From Cupriavidus oxalaticus (GTDB taxonomy: Bacteria; Pseudomonadota; Gammaproteobacteria; Burkholderiales; Burkholderiaceae): a stretch of DNA of 64,000 nt. Below the pieces are notes generated by a model, which had not been told where the DNA came from, made no database searches, and saw only the letters and a list, made by a program, of their open reading frames with translations. The position numbers and the translations under genes are program-made. The stretch's first letter is position 1; each line of letters starts with the position of its first letter. This document shows, piece after piece, positions 9,239 to 17,957 of this stretch. Location of the stretch: NCBI RefSeq assembly GCF_004768545.1, contig NZ_CP038636.1, positions 372,001 through 436,000 of the forward strand. The letters are read 5' to 3'.

Positions 9239-11035
9239 TCAGAGGCTGGCGTTATTGGCCAGCATCATGCCCGAGCCGTTGCCGGCCGCGTAGTGGCTGG
9301 CGCAACTGACCGAACTGTTTCCCGTCACCGACATGCCGGTGCAGCCGTACAGGTGGATGTTCGTGGCGCAGTCGCGCACGAAGTTGCCCGAGACGACCCC
9401 GCCAGTCCGGTTGACCACATTGATGCCGTATGCGCCCGGTGCGTCGAATCCGGCTACGACATTGTTCACGACGACGGCGGCGGTCCTGCTCCAGGCCAGG
9501 TCGATGCCGCTCTTGGTGCCATTCAGGCCAAGCACGGTGTTGCCGTTGATGACCGGGTCGGCCACGTCATGGCAGCTGATGCCGACCTTGCCCATAAAGC
9601 GGATGTTGTTCCCGCTGATGGTCGGGTGGTCCTGGTATTGCGCCCAGATGCCGATCGTCTCAATCGCCGCATTGCACAGGATGCTGTTGTCGGTGACGGC
9701 AATGCCCTGGCCGCGGTCGTGCCATGTGACCGTCAACATTGGCGAACCCGCCGCGATGGGCTTGCTTGCCAGCAGCGTGGTGCCATCGATGTTCGCGACA
9801 TAGGTTTGCGCCGGCACCCCGCCTCCGGTCAAGAGCTGGCCGACCTGAATCGTGGGATTCGGCGCGGCGAGCCGTACGCGCCTGGTGCCATCGGCGATGC
9901 ACGCCTGCTTGCCCACCACCACCGTGTCGGTCTGCAGCCCCTGCAGCAAAATTGCCGCTGCGGCATGCCCCTGGGTCAGGTCCACGGTATTGCCGGAAAT
10001 CACGCACTGCACGGCGCCACCGTACACTGCGATGCCTGCATGGATGGGGCTCCAGCTGGCGCCGCTCTTGTCGGTGCTGGCGCGATCCAGTTTCACGGTG
10101 TTGGCGGTGATGGAGCAGGCAAGCGAGCGTGCCACCGCGATGCCCCACCATGTGGCGCCTTCGCAGGTGTTGCCGGCGATGGATGCGTTGTTCAGGTTCT
10201 CCGTCACGATACTGCGCCGGAAGGGCCCCAGCACGATGTTGCCGACAATGGTGCAGAGATTGTCCTGCCTCGGCGACGCGCCGTTGTGATAGTGAGCCAG
10301 CCCTTCCACATGAATGCCGATCCGGCAATCCTGGCCCGCCATGGCCGTGACAAGGTTGCCGGTGATGGTCGCCGCACAGCCCCAGATCGTGATGCCGTCG
10401 CCCCGGTCCTCGCCGGTTCCGGAGGTGGAATCGCCCGGGCCGCCCCCCGCGCCAATGCAATCGAGAATGCGGTTGTTGGCGATGATGAAGTCGTGGTATT
10501 CCCCCTCCGACTCGACCGTGATGCCATTCTGGAAACCGCGGATGGTCGAGCGCGTGACCGTGCCCAGATCGGCGCGGAACAGAATGCCGGTATTCCGGCC
10601 ACCTGCCGGCGCCTGGAGCCGGTTCGGATTGGTGAGCACGATGCCGTCGAATTCGCAGCCATCCGCCTTGACGGTAATGGCGGCCATGGTGGCAATGCCG
10701 GCCGAAAATCGAAGTTCGCCCGCGCCGCAGATGCGGGTTTTCCTGCCTACGGTCAGCGGCCCGGTCAGGTTGAAGGTGCACCCCCCGGGAACGGCCAGCT
10801 CCGCGGCGCCGCTGTCGAGCGCGGCCTGGATGGCGCGGGTGTGATCGAGCATTGGGGCGCCTGACAGGGCGTCCTGCCGCATCGCGGGGGACATGAAATC
10901 GAGCACGCTCGGAGATTCGGGCTTGCGGCCATCCGGCACGCTTGCCGCCAGGACCGGGGGGGAGAATGGGTTCGCCAGCGCGGCGCCTGCGGTGGTGGCC
11001 AGTCCGGCCAGCAGATTCCGTCTCAGCCTGCTCAT
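9239..11035 (-). CDS. Tat-exported right-handed parallel beta-helix protein
   Basis: The 598-residue product begins with a twin-arginine-like leader (SRLRRNLLAG followed by a hydrophobic stretch and an Ala-rich cleavage region near residue 30). The body has many 20-25-residue rungs with recurring GNTV/GNNI turns (VISGNTV, TISGNNI, VINGNTV, VVSGNFV). This is typical of pectate-lyase-like and NosD-like beta-helices. It probably binds or cleaves a polysaccharide in the periplasm, perhaps the EPS encoded nearby, but no catalytic residues can be assigned. The region 9752-9919 of the gene interrupts the repeats and may be a loop or inserted small domain. Confidence 0.75.
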   Translation of the reverse strand: MSRLRRNLLAGLATTAGAALANPFSPPVLAASVPDGRKPESPSVLDFMSPAMRQDALSGAPMLDHTRAIQAALDSGAAELAVPGGCTFNLTGPLTVGRKTRICGAGELRFSAGIATMAAITVKADGCEFDGIVLTNPNRLQAPAGGRNTGILFRADLGTVTRSTIRGFQNGITVESEGEYHDFIIANNRILDCIGAGGGPGDSTSGTGEDRGDGITIWGCAATITGNLVTAMAGQDCRIGIHVEGLAHYHNGASPRQDNLCTIVGNIVLGPFRRSIVTENLNNASIAGNTCEGATWWGIAVARSLACSITANTVKLDRASTDKSGASWSPIHAGIAVYGGAVQCVISGNTVDLTQGHAAAAILLQGLQTDTVVVGKQACIADGTRRVRLAAPNPTIQVGQLLTGGGVPAQTYVANIDGTTLLASKPIAAGSPMLTVTWHDRGQGIAVTDNSILCNAAIETIGIWAQYQDHPTISGNNIRFMGKVGISCHDVADPVINGNTVLGLNGTKSGIDLAWSRTAAVVVNNVVAGFDAPGAYGINVVNRTGGVVSGNFVRDCATNIHLYGCTGMSVTGNSSVSCASHYAAGNGSGMMLANNASL

Positions 11036-11446
11036 GTCCTTGCTCCGCGGGCGATGCTCGCCCCTGCGCTTCGCCGCTGCGGCGATTCACGGTTCATGGG
11101 TCCGACAGGGTGTGCCGCGGCATCGCCCTGAACAGCACCACGCCCGTGTCGTCGATGCTGGTGGCCAGGACCTGGCAGAACGCACCGCGGTCGTAGCGCG
11201 TGGGAAGCCGTTTTTCGCTCGCGACCGTCATTTGCACCGGAGCCGCCCGGTGCCGGTACCGCAAGCTTAACCGCCCGATGCCGGCACAATCCGCCAAAAA
11301 CCAGCGCCATGCCGACGGTGGGCTTCACCGTGGCCGCGCACGGCAATGCACATCCATGTCGGAATATGGCGAACTGTTGGCAGGCCGGAAACCGGCCCAG
11401 GGAATACGCTGCATTCACCAATAACCAACATACGTCGGGGTAGGCC
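11036..11446. other. Divergent intergenic region between beta-helix gene and galU
   Basis: About 410 bp separates the two divergent genes. Frames here show no family features and look like shadows. It presumably carries both promoters, but I could not identify convincing -35/-10 pairs. Confidence 0.4.
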
Positions 11447-12388
11447 ATGCTCAAGGTCAAGAAAGCAGTATTTCCGGTAGCGGGTCTCGGCACGCGTTTC
11501 CTGCCGGCCACCAAGGCCAGCCCGAAGGAAATGCTGCCGGTGGTGGACAAGCCTTTGATCCAGTATGCGGTGGAGGAGGCGGTTGCCGCCGGCATCACCG
11601 AACTGATCTTCGTGACCGGCCGCAGCAAGCGCGCGATCGAGGATCACTTCGACAAGTCCTACGAGGTCGAGGCCGAACTGGTGGCGCGCGGCAAGCAGCA
11701 ACTGCTCGATCTGGTCCGCAGCATCAAGCCCAGCCATGTCGACTGCTTCTACGTGCGGCAGTCCGAGCCCCTCGGGCTCGGCCATGCGGTGCGCTGCGCG
11801 AGCAAGCTGGTGGGCGACGAACCATTCGCCGTGATCCTGGCCGACGACCTGCTTGACGCGCCCACGCCGGTGCTCAAGCAGATGATCCAGGTGTTCGACC
11901 ACTACCACAGCTCGGTGATCGGGGTGGAGGAGATCGCGCCGGAGAACTCGCGCTCTTATGGCGTGGTCGACGGCAAGCCCTGGGACAGCAGGGTTTTCAA
12001 GATGTCCGGTATCGTCGAGAAGCCGGCGCCGGAAGCGGCGCCATCCAACCTCGGCGTGGTAGGGCGCTATGTGCTGATGCCGCGCATCTTCGACTACCTG
12101 CATGCGCTCAAGCCGGGCGTTGGCGGCGAGCTGCAGCTCACCGACGCGATCCAGGCGCTGCTGACCGACGAGCAGGCGCTCGCCTATCGCTACCATGGGC
12201 GCCGCTTCGACTGCGGCAGCAAGCTCGGCTACCTGATGGCCACGGTCGAGTTAGGGCTGCGCCACGCCGAGGTCGGCGCGCCGTTCGAGCAATACCTGCG
12301 CGCCGAGTACGCGGCGTTTGGTGGCATGCCGTCGCGCGCGGAAAGCGCGGCGCCGGAGGACAGCGAGCGCCTCCCCATGGTTGCTTAG
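11447..12388 (+). CDS. galU: UTP-glucose-1-phosphate uridylyltransferase
   Basis: The 313-residue product has the full GalU signature: [35 protein letters not shown] at the N-terminus (nucleotide-binding and catalytic Lys region). It also has GLGHAV, DDLLD and [14 protein letters not shown] further along. Length matches bacterial GalU (about 290-315). It makes UDP-glucose from UTP and glucose-1-phosphate in the cytoplasm, supplying the precursor for the neighbouring EPS genes and the WcaJ-like enzyme. Many related genomes have more than one copy, and this one is probably the EPS-linked paralogue. Confidence 0.93.
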   Translation: MLKVKKAVFPVAGLGTRFLPATKASPKEMLPVVDKPLIQYAVEEAVAAGITELIFVTGRSKRAIEDHFDKSYEVEAELVARGKQQLLDLVRSIKPSHVDCFYVRQSEPLGLGHAVRCASKLVGDEPFAVILADDLLDAPTPVLKQMIQVFDHYHSSVIGVEEIAPENSRSYGVVDGKPWDSRVFKMSGIVEKPAPEAAPSNLGVVGRYVLMPRIFDYLHALKPGVGGELQLTDAIQALLTDEQALAYRYHGRRFDCGSKLGYLMATVELGLRHAEVGAPFEQYLRAEYAAFGGMPSRAESAAPEDSERLPMVA

Positions 12389-12439
12389 GGATGGTGTTCA
12401 AGTGCGGCACGTGTCGCCGTCCGCCGCACGTCAAGCGGC

Positions 12440-12787
12440 ATGGTGTTTTTCCTACGCGTGACGCTGCTCGAGTTGACCGATTCGCTGCTCTATCAAATCG
12501 GACGTCGCGTTTCCGATCTGGTTCGGCACGCTTACAACAAGACCACAACGAAACAGGGTCGCTCGGCAGTTGAATACCGACAACAACTGGTTGCGATCAA
12601 AGCGCTCGTTCGTGACAATACGCGCCCGGCGGAAACCCGACTTGCAGAGTTTGAAGCACTGCTTGGGGAACTACAGGACAAGCCCCTCGCGCCAGTTGCC
12701 TCGCTGACAAAGCTGATGACTGCGATGGTGGCGCTGGACCAGCATCCGGCGCTGGAGAGAGAGCTAGCATCGCCGCAGCTCACCTAG
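12440..12787 (+). pseudogene. Chimeric ORF ending in a D-Ala-D-Ala peptidase scrap
   Basis: The frame encodes 115 residues. The first ~80 (LELTDSLLYQIGRRV onward) match no family I recognise. Residues ~84-105 read PVASLTKLMTAMVALD, the SxxK catalytic block of PbpG/DacA-type serine D-Ala-D-Ala peptidases, with nothing else of that enzyme present. The frame then runs into the 3' end of the converging purF. It looks like a recombination junction rather than a working gene. Composition is AT-richer than galU beside it. Confidence 0.45.
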
Positions 12788-14221
12788 CTTCTCCAGGTAT
12801 TGGGGCGTAACGTCGCCCGTTACGTATCGGCCATCAAAACATGACGTCTCGAGCCCTCTGAGGGCCGGATTAAGATCGGTTACCGATCTTTGCATGTCCA
12901 TGATGTCCTGATACACCAAACCATCCACGCCGAGGATGGTGCTAACCTGGTCGATATCGCGGCCGCTTGCAATCAGTTCCTTTCGCAAGGGCATATCGAT
13001 TCCGTAAACGTTTGGGTGACGGATTGGGGCTGCCGCAGAGGCAAGGTAGACTCGATTGGCGCCCGCAGCGCGTGCCATGTTGACGATTTCACGGCTGGTA
13101 GTCCCACGAACGATTGAATCATCAACGATGAGAACGTTCTTCCCCTTGAACTCTACGCCCATGGCGTTAAGCTTTTGGCGTACGGATTTTTGGCGCATTT
13201 GTTGGCCAGGCATGATAAAAGTGCGACCTATGTAACTGCTCTTTACCAGCCCCTCGCGATAAGGAAGGTTTAGGCTGGCTGCAAGCTGCATGGCTGCGGG
13301 ACGGGACGAATCGGGAACTGGCATTACCACATCAATGTCGGCCGAGCGGAAATTCGACGCGACCGATCTGGCAAGGTATTCGCCCATCCGCATCCGTGCG
13401 GCATACACTGACACTCCCTCAATCACCGAGTCCGGCCGAGCGAAATAGACATATTCGAATACACATGGAAGGTTGCGCGCACTTGATGCACATTGCTTGT
13501 AAGACAATTTCCCAGCGTGGTCAATGAATATACCTTCGCCGGGCGCTACGTCGCGCATCAAGGTGAACCCGCTCGCTTCCAGGGCTGCGGATTCTGAAGC
13601 GACCATCCATTCCCTCGTCGGCCCGAATTCACGGTAACCAATGCACAGGGGACGGATACCGTTAGGGTCGCGAAATGCGAGCAACCCCTGATCGGCGATA
13701 CTCGCAACTACGGCGTACGCTCCACGCACGCGACGATGGACGCCGGAGACTGCGCGGAATACGGCGTCGCTATCAATACCTGTGCCACAGGTCACATCCT
13801 GTAACTCGCTCGCGAGGACGTTCAACAGGACCTCTGAGTCAGACCGGGTATTGACGTGTCGGTGATTGAGCGACTGAAGTTCGGCGCGCAACTGCGTCGT
13901 ATTGGTTAGGTTGCCGTTGTGCGATAGCGTAATGCCGAAAGGGGCGTTTACATAAAACGGCTGGGACTCTTCGTCGCTCGCAGCTGAACCTGCCGTTGGA
14001 TATCGTGTATGGCCTATTCCGCTGTGCCCGTAGAGTGAGCGCATGTCGCGGGTACGAAACACATCGCGTACAAGTCCCTTCGCTTTGTGCAAATAAAACT
14101 GACTTCCCCGCGAAGTCGCAATGCCAGCGGCATCTTGCCCACGATGTTGTAGTAACAGGAGTGTGTCATACAACAACTGATTGACTGGTCCTGCCCCGAC
14201 GATTCCTACAATTCCGCACAT
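12764..14221 (-). CDS. purF: Amidophosphoribosyltransferase
   Basis: The product (about 485 residues) starts MCGIVGIVG; Cys2 becomes the N-terminal nucleophile of the class II glutamine amidotransferase domain. The second half carries the PRPP-binding motif VLIVDDSIVRGTTSR. It makes phosphoribosylamine from PRPP and glutamine, the first committed step of purine synthesis. The start is fixed by the catalytic Cys; the frame opens upstream to 14269 and an extra ATG precedes it at 14224. The gene is isolated from other pur genes, AT-richer than its neighbours and next to remnants, so it is probably a transferred second copy. A main copy elsewhere is assumed, not seen. Confidence 0.9.
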   Translation of the reverse strand: MCGIVGIVGAGPVNQLLYDTLLLLQHRGQDAAGIATSRGSQFYLHKAKGLVRDVFRTRDMRSLYGHSGIGHTRYPTAGSAASDEESQPFYVNAPFGITLSHNGNLTNTTQLRAELQSLNHRHVNTRSDSEVLLNVLASELQDVTCGTGIDSDAVFRAVSGVHRRVRGAYAVVASIADQGLLAFRDPNGIRPLCIGYREFGPTREWMVASESAALEASGFTLMRDVAPGEGIFIDHAGKLSYKQCASSARNLPCVFEYVYFARPDSVIEGVSVYAARMRMGEYLARSVASNFRSADIDVVMPVPDSSRPAAMQLAASLNLPYREGLVKSSYIGRTFIMPGQQMRQKSVRQKLNAMGVEFKGKNVLIVDDSIVRGTTSREIVNMARAAGANRVYLASAAAPIRHPNVYGIDMPLRKELIASGRDIDQVSTILGVDGLVYQDIMDMQRSVTDLNPALRGLETSCFDGRYVTGDVTPQYLEKLGELRRC

Positions 14222-14446
14222 CATGCCTCCGCGCTCTTGCGGCTTGGTCGAACAAACTATTCCTAGCACCCGCCCCGAACGCTAGCGGCGCTGTGATTCC
14301 ACACCGCACACTGCTCAATGTGAACCGTGCCGGTTTTTCCGGAGGCTCCCACTCTTCAGTGAGAATGGAGCCTATGAAGAAGACGTCAAACGAGCTTGCA
14401 TGTTGTGCTTGACCGCGGCCTGGCGAGCCATCCGACCGTTTTCGAA

Positions 14447-14764
14447 TCATCCAACTTTCGTGAGCATTTCCCCGGTGTGAGGGACGAGAAACAGATCTCT
14501 GTCGATCAACTCGACAAGTTCTCCGCTGGACAGGCGCCAATTTTTTGCGCCTGGATAGACGCGCAGGCCTCTAGGTGTCATCACTGACGTGAAGTAGCGA
14601 CACTCAAGCACAAAAACGCATCGGTCGTCGTCGCCAGCGCAAGTCAGTCGCTGTACCACCTTGTTGCCGTGGCGTGGGCCGGCCAGGGGATGCAGCAGCT
14701 TGATAGCCATGTCGGGAAACTCGTGATAGTAAGAAATCCGAGGCAACTGGACGGCTTGATCCAT
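14447..14764 (-). CDS. Small hypothetical protein
   Basis: This 105-residue frame lies upstream of purF on the same strand and shares its AT-richer composition. The sequence is well balanced (hydrophobic strands such as RCVFVLECRYF and DRDLFLVPHTGEML). It has no motif I recognise, no signal peptide and no membrane segment. It may be a genuine small gene carried with purF or the tail of a truncated one. The region between it and cynS (14765-14992) has no convincing gene. Confidence 0.4.
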   Translation of the reverse strand: MDQAVQLPRISYYHEFPDMAIKLLHPLAGPRHGNKVVQRLTCAGDDDRCVFVLECRYFTSVMTPRGLRVYPGAKNWRLSSGELVELIDRDLFLVPHTGEMLTKVG

Positions 14765-14992
14765 AGGCGTCTTGAGCGCATGCCTCGAGTAGCGCTGGCT
14801 GCATTGCCATAGATGCCGAAGTGCACGCGCAATGACGGTTTACGGTCAGTTTTCGATGCAAATCCTGGGTCCAGATTCGCTGCAGATCAACAGCTGGAAG
14901 CACTGGTCACTCGCTGTCCGGTGGTTTCGTCTGCGGCTGCCGCCGCCAGGCTGCGCGCGTCATCCGACAAGGGGTCGCGTCACATTAAGACA

Positions 14993-15463
14993 TTAGAACG
15001 GCTTGGTCGGCAGGTACTTGCCATCGAGGGTGATCACCGCGCGGTGGCCGCCCTCGGGGTCGTCCACCTTCTTGATGTCGAGCTTGAAGTTGATGGCGCT
15101 GATGATGCCGTCGCCGAACTGCTCGTGAACCAGGGCCTTGAGCGTCGAGCCGTAGATCTGCACGATCTCGTAGAAGCGGTAGATAGTCGGGTCAGTCGGC
15201 ACGCCGCCAGGAATACTGCCGCGCACAGGAATGGTCTGCAACTGGCGCACGGCATCTTCGCCCAGGTCCAGCTTGTCGGCGACGATCTTTGCCGCGGGGG
15301 AGGGTAGCGGATGCTGGCCGAGCAGGGCGGCCGTGACAAATGCCAGGCTCAGTCCGGTGCCTTCGTTGATCTGCTCGAATGTGAGCCCCTTGCGGATCTT
15401 GGCGTCGATGATGTCATCGCTCAGGGCTTGACGGGAGGATTGGCTGAATTGGGATTGGGTCAT
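14993..15463 (-). CDS. cynS: Cyanate hydratase (cyanase)
   Basis: The 156-residue length is typical of cyanases. The N-terminal half is the helical helix-turn-helix-like region and the C-terminal half is the catalytic dimerisation domain ([35 protein letters not shown]). The catalytic residues of E. coli CynS, Arg96, Glu99 and Ser122, fall at exactly the same numbers here. It converts cyanate and bicarbonate to carbamate and CO2. No cynR or cyanate transporter gene is adjacent; the gene stands alone beside a small membrane protein. Confidence 0.95.
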   Translation of the reverse strand: MTQSQFSQSSRQALSDDIIDAKIRKGLTFEQINEGTGLSLAFVTAALLGQHPLPSPAAKIVADKLDLGEDAVRQLQTIPVRGSIPGGVPTDPTIYRFYEIVQIYGSTLKALVHEQFGDGIISAINFKLDIKKVDDPEGGHRAVITLDGKYLPTKPF

Positions 15464-15562
15464 GCTGACTCCTTGAGAGGATGGAACGTGGGGTGAGGCA
15501 TTCAGGCGCGCCGATCGACTCCCGCCTGCGTGGGTTTGCGGGTGCTTTGAATTTGCTATGAC

Positions 15563-15793
15563 CTAAGGGTGGTTTGTCATGCGATCGACCAGGCGGCGAA
15601 TGATGGGCGTGGCCGACACGACAACGGGCAGCATGGTCAGCCAGGAAACGCTCCAGGACCTTAGCCAGTGCTGAAAGAACTGGCCTTCGTCTGCAAATGG
15701 AATGCTTGCGATGGCAGCAGCGATGGAGCAGGTCAGTCCGGCTTGGATAACGCCATATGCGAAATAGCTGTAGCGCAAAGGAATCTTAGGCAT
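15563..15793 (-). CDS. DUF2798-like two-span membrane protein
   Basis: From MPKIPLRYS the product is 76 residues with two hydrophobic helices (YGVIQAGLTCSIAAAIASI and SWLTMLPVVVSATPIIRRLV). This matches the small DUF2798 inner-membrane family. The frame is open to 15832, but the internal ATG at 15793 gives the family-like N-terminus. It is upstream of cynS on the same strand. The function of the family is unknown. Confidence 0.7.
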   Translation of the reverse strand: MPKIPLRYSYFAYGVIQAGLTCSIAAAIASIPFADEGQFFQHWLRSWSVSWLTMLPVVVSATPIIRRLVDRMTNHP

Positions 15794-15880
15794 GTGAGTC
15801 GCCCCTATGCATTCTTTGAACCGTTCATGCACCCTGCCATTGCCGCGCCACGGGCTGTCGCCCCTGGCGCATGACAGGCG

Positions 15881-16606
15881 CTACGCGGCGGCTCCAGCCT
15901 TTCCTGCCAACCGCTGCACGGTTTCGTTGGTATCCCACAGCGCGTTTGCGATAAAGCGGAAGTTGACCAGTGCCGCGTGATACCCGTCCCCTTCGGGTAG
16001 CTTCGGCCCTGCTACAGCGTCGCGCACGACAGCAACTTCGAAACCTTGCTCCAGCAGATCGCGCAGATGGGATTCGACGCACAGATTGGCGGCCATGCCC
16101 GCAAGGATCACCTGATCGACGCGCTGCTTGCGCAACTGCAGGACAAGGTCGTTGGCCTGCGGGCCGTACAGCTTGTGCGTGTTGCAGATGATGGTCTTGC
16201 CATCCTCGATATACGGCTTGAGCTCCGGCATGAAGTCCGCGCCCGACTCACGGAATCCGTCCAGGTTCAGCGCGCCCGGACGGTCGAACATGCCGATGGC
16301 ATGCTGGAACATTTCGGCGGGGCCCTGCACTTTCCATGTGTGATCATGGGGAAAGTAATAGTGGGGAGAGATGGCGACCGTGATACCGGCCTGTTTTGCG
16401 GCCTCGAACAGACGGACCAGGTTGGGCACGAGGTTCTGCTCCGTCACGCTTTCTCCGACCACGCCCCAGCTGCGGCCTGCGGGGCTCATGAAGTCGATCT
16501 GCGGGTCAATCACGACGAGCGCGGTGCGTGGCAGGTCCAGCGTAATGGTGGACTTCGGCAGAGCCGGATCAACGGGATCTGCATACTGGGTGGGGAAATT
16601 GGACAT
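15881..16606 (-). CDS. Isochorismatase-family cysteine hydrolase
   Basis: The 241-residue product has the family triad: Asp34 in VVIDPQIDF, Lys145 in NTHKLYG and Cys176 in AANLCVESHLRDLLEQGFEV. The family hydrolyses isochorismate, nicotinamide, carbamoyl-type amides and similar substrates; the exact one cannot be assigned. A copy of the 20-bp palindrome found at the TetR promoter (16696-16715) lies 90 bp upstream, so it is probably repressed by that TetR. It may be a detoxifying or catabolic amidohydrolase. Confidence 0.85.
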   Translation of the reverse strand: MSNFPTQYADPVDPALPKSTITLDLPRTALVVIDPQIDFMSPAGRSWGVVGESVTEQNLVPNLVRLFEAAKQAGITVAISPHYYFPHDHTWKVQGPAEMFQHAIGMFDRPGALNLDGFRESGADFMPELKPYIEDGKTIICNTHKLYGPQANDLVLQLRKQRVDQVILAGMAANLCVESHLRDLLEQGFEVAVVRDAVAGPKLPEGDGYHAALVNFRFIANALWDTNETVQRLAGKAGAAA

Positions 16607-16695
16607 GCAAAGTACCTCTTAATGGTGAGCCCCGTGGGCCTCGTTTCAACTAAGGATGAATGTCAACAGATCCGCGTTGAGCCTGTCGTTATTTT

Positions 16696-16715
16696 ATACG
16701 CGACCAGTCGTCTAT
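16696..16715. promoter_or_regulatory. TetR operator copy A, upstream of the isochorismatase-family gene
   Basis: ATACGCGACCAGTCGTCTAT fits the palindrome ATANNCGACNNGTCGNNTAT with no mismatch. On the minus strand it is followed at once by a TATAAA-like -10, so binding would block transcription of the hydrolase gene. Confidence 0.7.
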
Positions 16716-16734
16716 TTAAAACCATAAAAAAATT

Positions 16735-17004
16735 TCAGTACAACAACCGCTTGAGCGTCACTTTGCAAAATCGTCGGCAAACCTCGCCATCCGAACGGCT
16801 CTGGAGCGCACTCTGGCGCGCCGGGAATCTGGGGCGGTCCTGCGCAGCAAGATCGAGCGCAACGCTTCGCCGCTGACATTGGACAATTCGCGCGAAAAGT
16901 CGCCACCGCGAGGCACCCGAACTCTTGCCTCGCGCGGTCCGCCAGCAGCAACTCGAACAACTTTTCAATTCTGGCCAACGGCTTGAGTTGGCGGGTCTTG
17001 GCAC
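16735..17004 (-). pseudogene. Decayed, inverted partial copy of the adjacent tetR
   Basis: On the minus strand, GTG-PRPAN matches the start of the intact TetR (MPRPAN). It then jumps to ARIEKLFELLLADRARQ, matching the middle of the intact protein, and in another frame ends VTLKRLLY like the intact C-terminus. The DNA-binding helix-turn-helix is deleted, the ATG has become GTG, and frameshifts follow. Its promoter and operator are preserved (see 17033-17061). It arose by inverted duplication of 17.26-17.91 kb. Confidence 0.8.
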
Positions 17005-17032
17005 GTCTCGGTGAATCGTGAGCAGTGAATAA

Positions 17033-17061
17033 ATAATAGACGACTGGTTGGCTATTGTCAA
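17033..17061 (-). promoter_or_regulatory. Near-consensus promoter of the tetR copy with TetR operator copy B
   Basis: Read on the minus strand, TTGACA (17056-17061), a 17-bp spacer and TATTAT (17033-17038) make an almost ideal sigma-70 promoter. The spacer holds operator B (17036-17055), which fits ATANNCGACNNGTCGNNTAT with one mismatch. The promoter still drives the decayed tetR copy. Confidence 0.7.
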
Positions 17062-17132
17062 ATCTTTATCGCGCAGTCTCACTGAACTGGCACGCGCAAG
17101 TCGGGGACAACTGATGTCGTCGCGCTGTGCAA

Positions 17133-17246
17133 TCACGATGAAGCGTATGGATGGGCAGGCACCGTGAATTGATAGATCGTGCCGGGCACGTTCGCGCTCG
17201 CCCACAGTCGACCGCGGTGTGCTTCGCAGATGGACAAGCATAGACG
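17133..17246 (-). pseudogene. Histidine kinase C-terminal remnant
   Basis: On the minus strand, SICEAHRGRLWAS in one frame and NVPGTIYQFTVPA in the next resemble the G2-box end of a HATPase_c domain, with a stop soon after. A frameshift separates the two pieces and nothing of the upstream kinase remains. It lies between the intact and decayed tetR copies. Confidence 0.45.
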
Positions 17247-17261
17247 ATCGTCATCGTATGC

Positions 17262-17291
17262 TTGACAAATAGCCAACCAGTCGTCTATTGT
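17262..17291 (+). promoter_or_regulatory. tetR promoter with embedded operator copy C
   Basis: TTGACA (17262-17267), an 18-bp spacer and TATTGT (17286-17291) form the promoter. Operator C (17269-17288) fills the spacer and fits ATANNCGACNNGTCGNNTAT with one mismatch. This arrangement is typical of TetR autorepression. Confidence 0.72.
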
Positions 17292-17321
17292 TCTCTCGAC
17301 TGCTCACCAACCATCGCGAAC

Positions 17322-17912
17322 ATGCCAAGACCCGCTAACCCCGAGATCCGTAGCCGGCTGCTTATCGACGGTGGTCGTGTGATTCACAGCGCCGGTTTCA
17401 ACGGGTCCGGCGTGCAGGACATCGTCGCTGCCGCCGATGTCCCCAAGGGCTCCTTCTACAGCTATTTCGACAGCAAGGAAGCCTTTGCCGCTGAAGTGCT
17501 CGAAGCCTATTGGGAGTCCATTGAACAACGCCACGGCAAAGTGATGTATGACGCGCGCATCCCGCCGTTGGCTAGGATCGAAAAATTATTCGAATTGCTG
17601 GTGGCCGACCACGCAGCACAAAATTTTAGGATCGGATGCCTTGTAGGCAACCTTTCCCTCGAATTGTCTAATACCAGCGATGGAGTCCGAAAGGCCCTGG
17701 AGCGCATTCTGGCGCGCTGGGAAGGCATGATCACGCCTTGTCTTGACGAGGCCAGGACGCGCCAGGAACTGCCGGCGGACAGTGATTCCGCGCAGCTCGC
17801 GTCCGTCATCATCGAGGCCTGGGAAGGGGCGGTCCTGCGCAGCAAGGTTGAGTGCAATGGCGACGCCTGCCGCCGGTTCCAGCAAGTCACGTTAAAGCGA
17901 TTGCTGTACTGA
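17322..17912 (+). CDS. TetR-family transcriptional repressor
   Basis: The 196-residue product has an N-terminal TetR helix-turn-helix (GVQDIVAAADVPKGSFYSYFDSKEAF, residues ~28-53) and a divergent C-terminal ligand domain. The frame is open to 17262, but the -35/-10 pair lies there, so the ATG at 17322 is chosen. Four copies of one palindrome (A to D) surround the gene: before the isochorismatase gene, at both tetR copies and just downstream. The regulon therefore includes itself, the hydrolase and something to its right. The AcuR/NemR-like size suggests sensing a small organic ligand. Confidence 0.88.
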   Translation: MPRPANPEIRSRLLIDGGRVIHSAGFNGSGVQDIVAAADVPKGSFYSYFDSKEAFAAEVLEAYWESIEQRHGKVMYDARIPPLARIEKLFELLVADHAAQNFRIGCLVGNLSLELSNTSDGVRKALERILARWEGMITPCLDEARTRQELPADSDSAQLASVIIEAWEGAVLRSKVECNGDACRRFQQVTLKRLLY

Positions 17913-17927
17913 TTTTTTTCATATTAA

Positions 17928-17950
17928 ATAGCCGACTGGTCACATATAAT
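17928..17950 (+). promoter_or_regulatory. TetR operator copy D overlapping a -10 box
   Basis: ATAGCCGACTGGTCACATAT (17928-17947) fits the consensus with one mismatch and overlaps TATAAT (17945-17950). It points rightward into the scrambled AraC/patatin region and, beyond it, the Mo-enzyme operon that starts at 19484. An intact gene immediately downstream is absent. Confidence 0.6.
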
Positions 17951-17957
17951 TCTCACC

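Noticed and set aside
9293..10864. 523-codon plus-strand frame opposite the beta-helix gene
   Set aside because: Antisense shadow; the minus strand has a leader peptide and repeated beta-helix turns.
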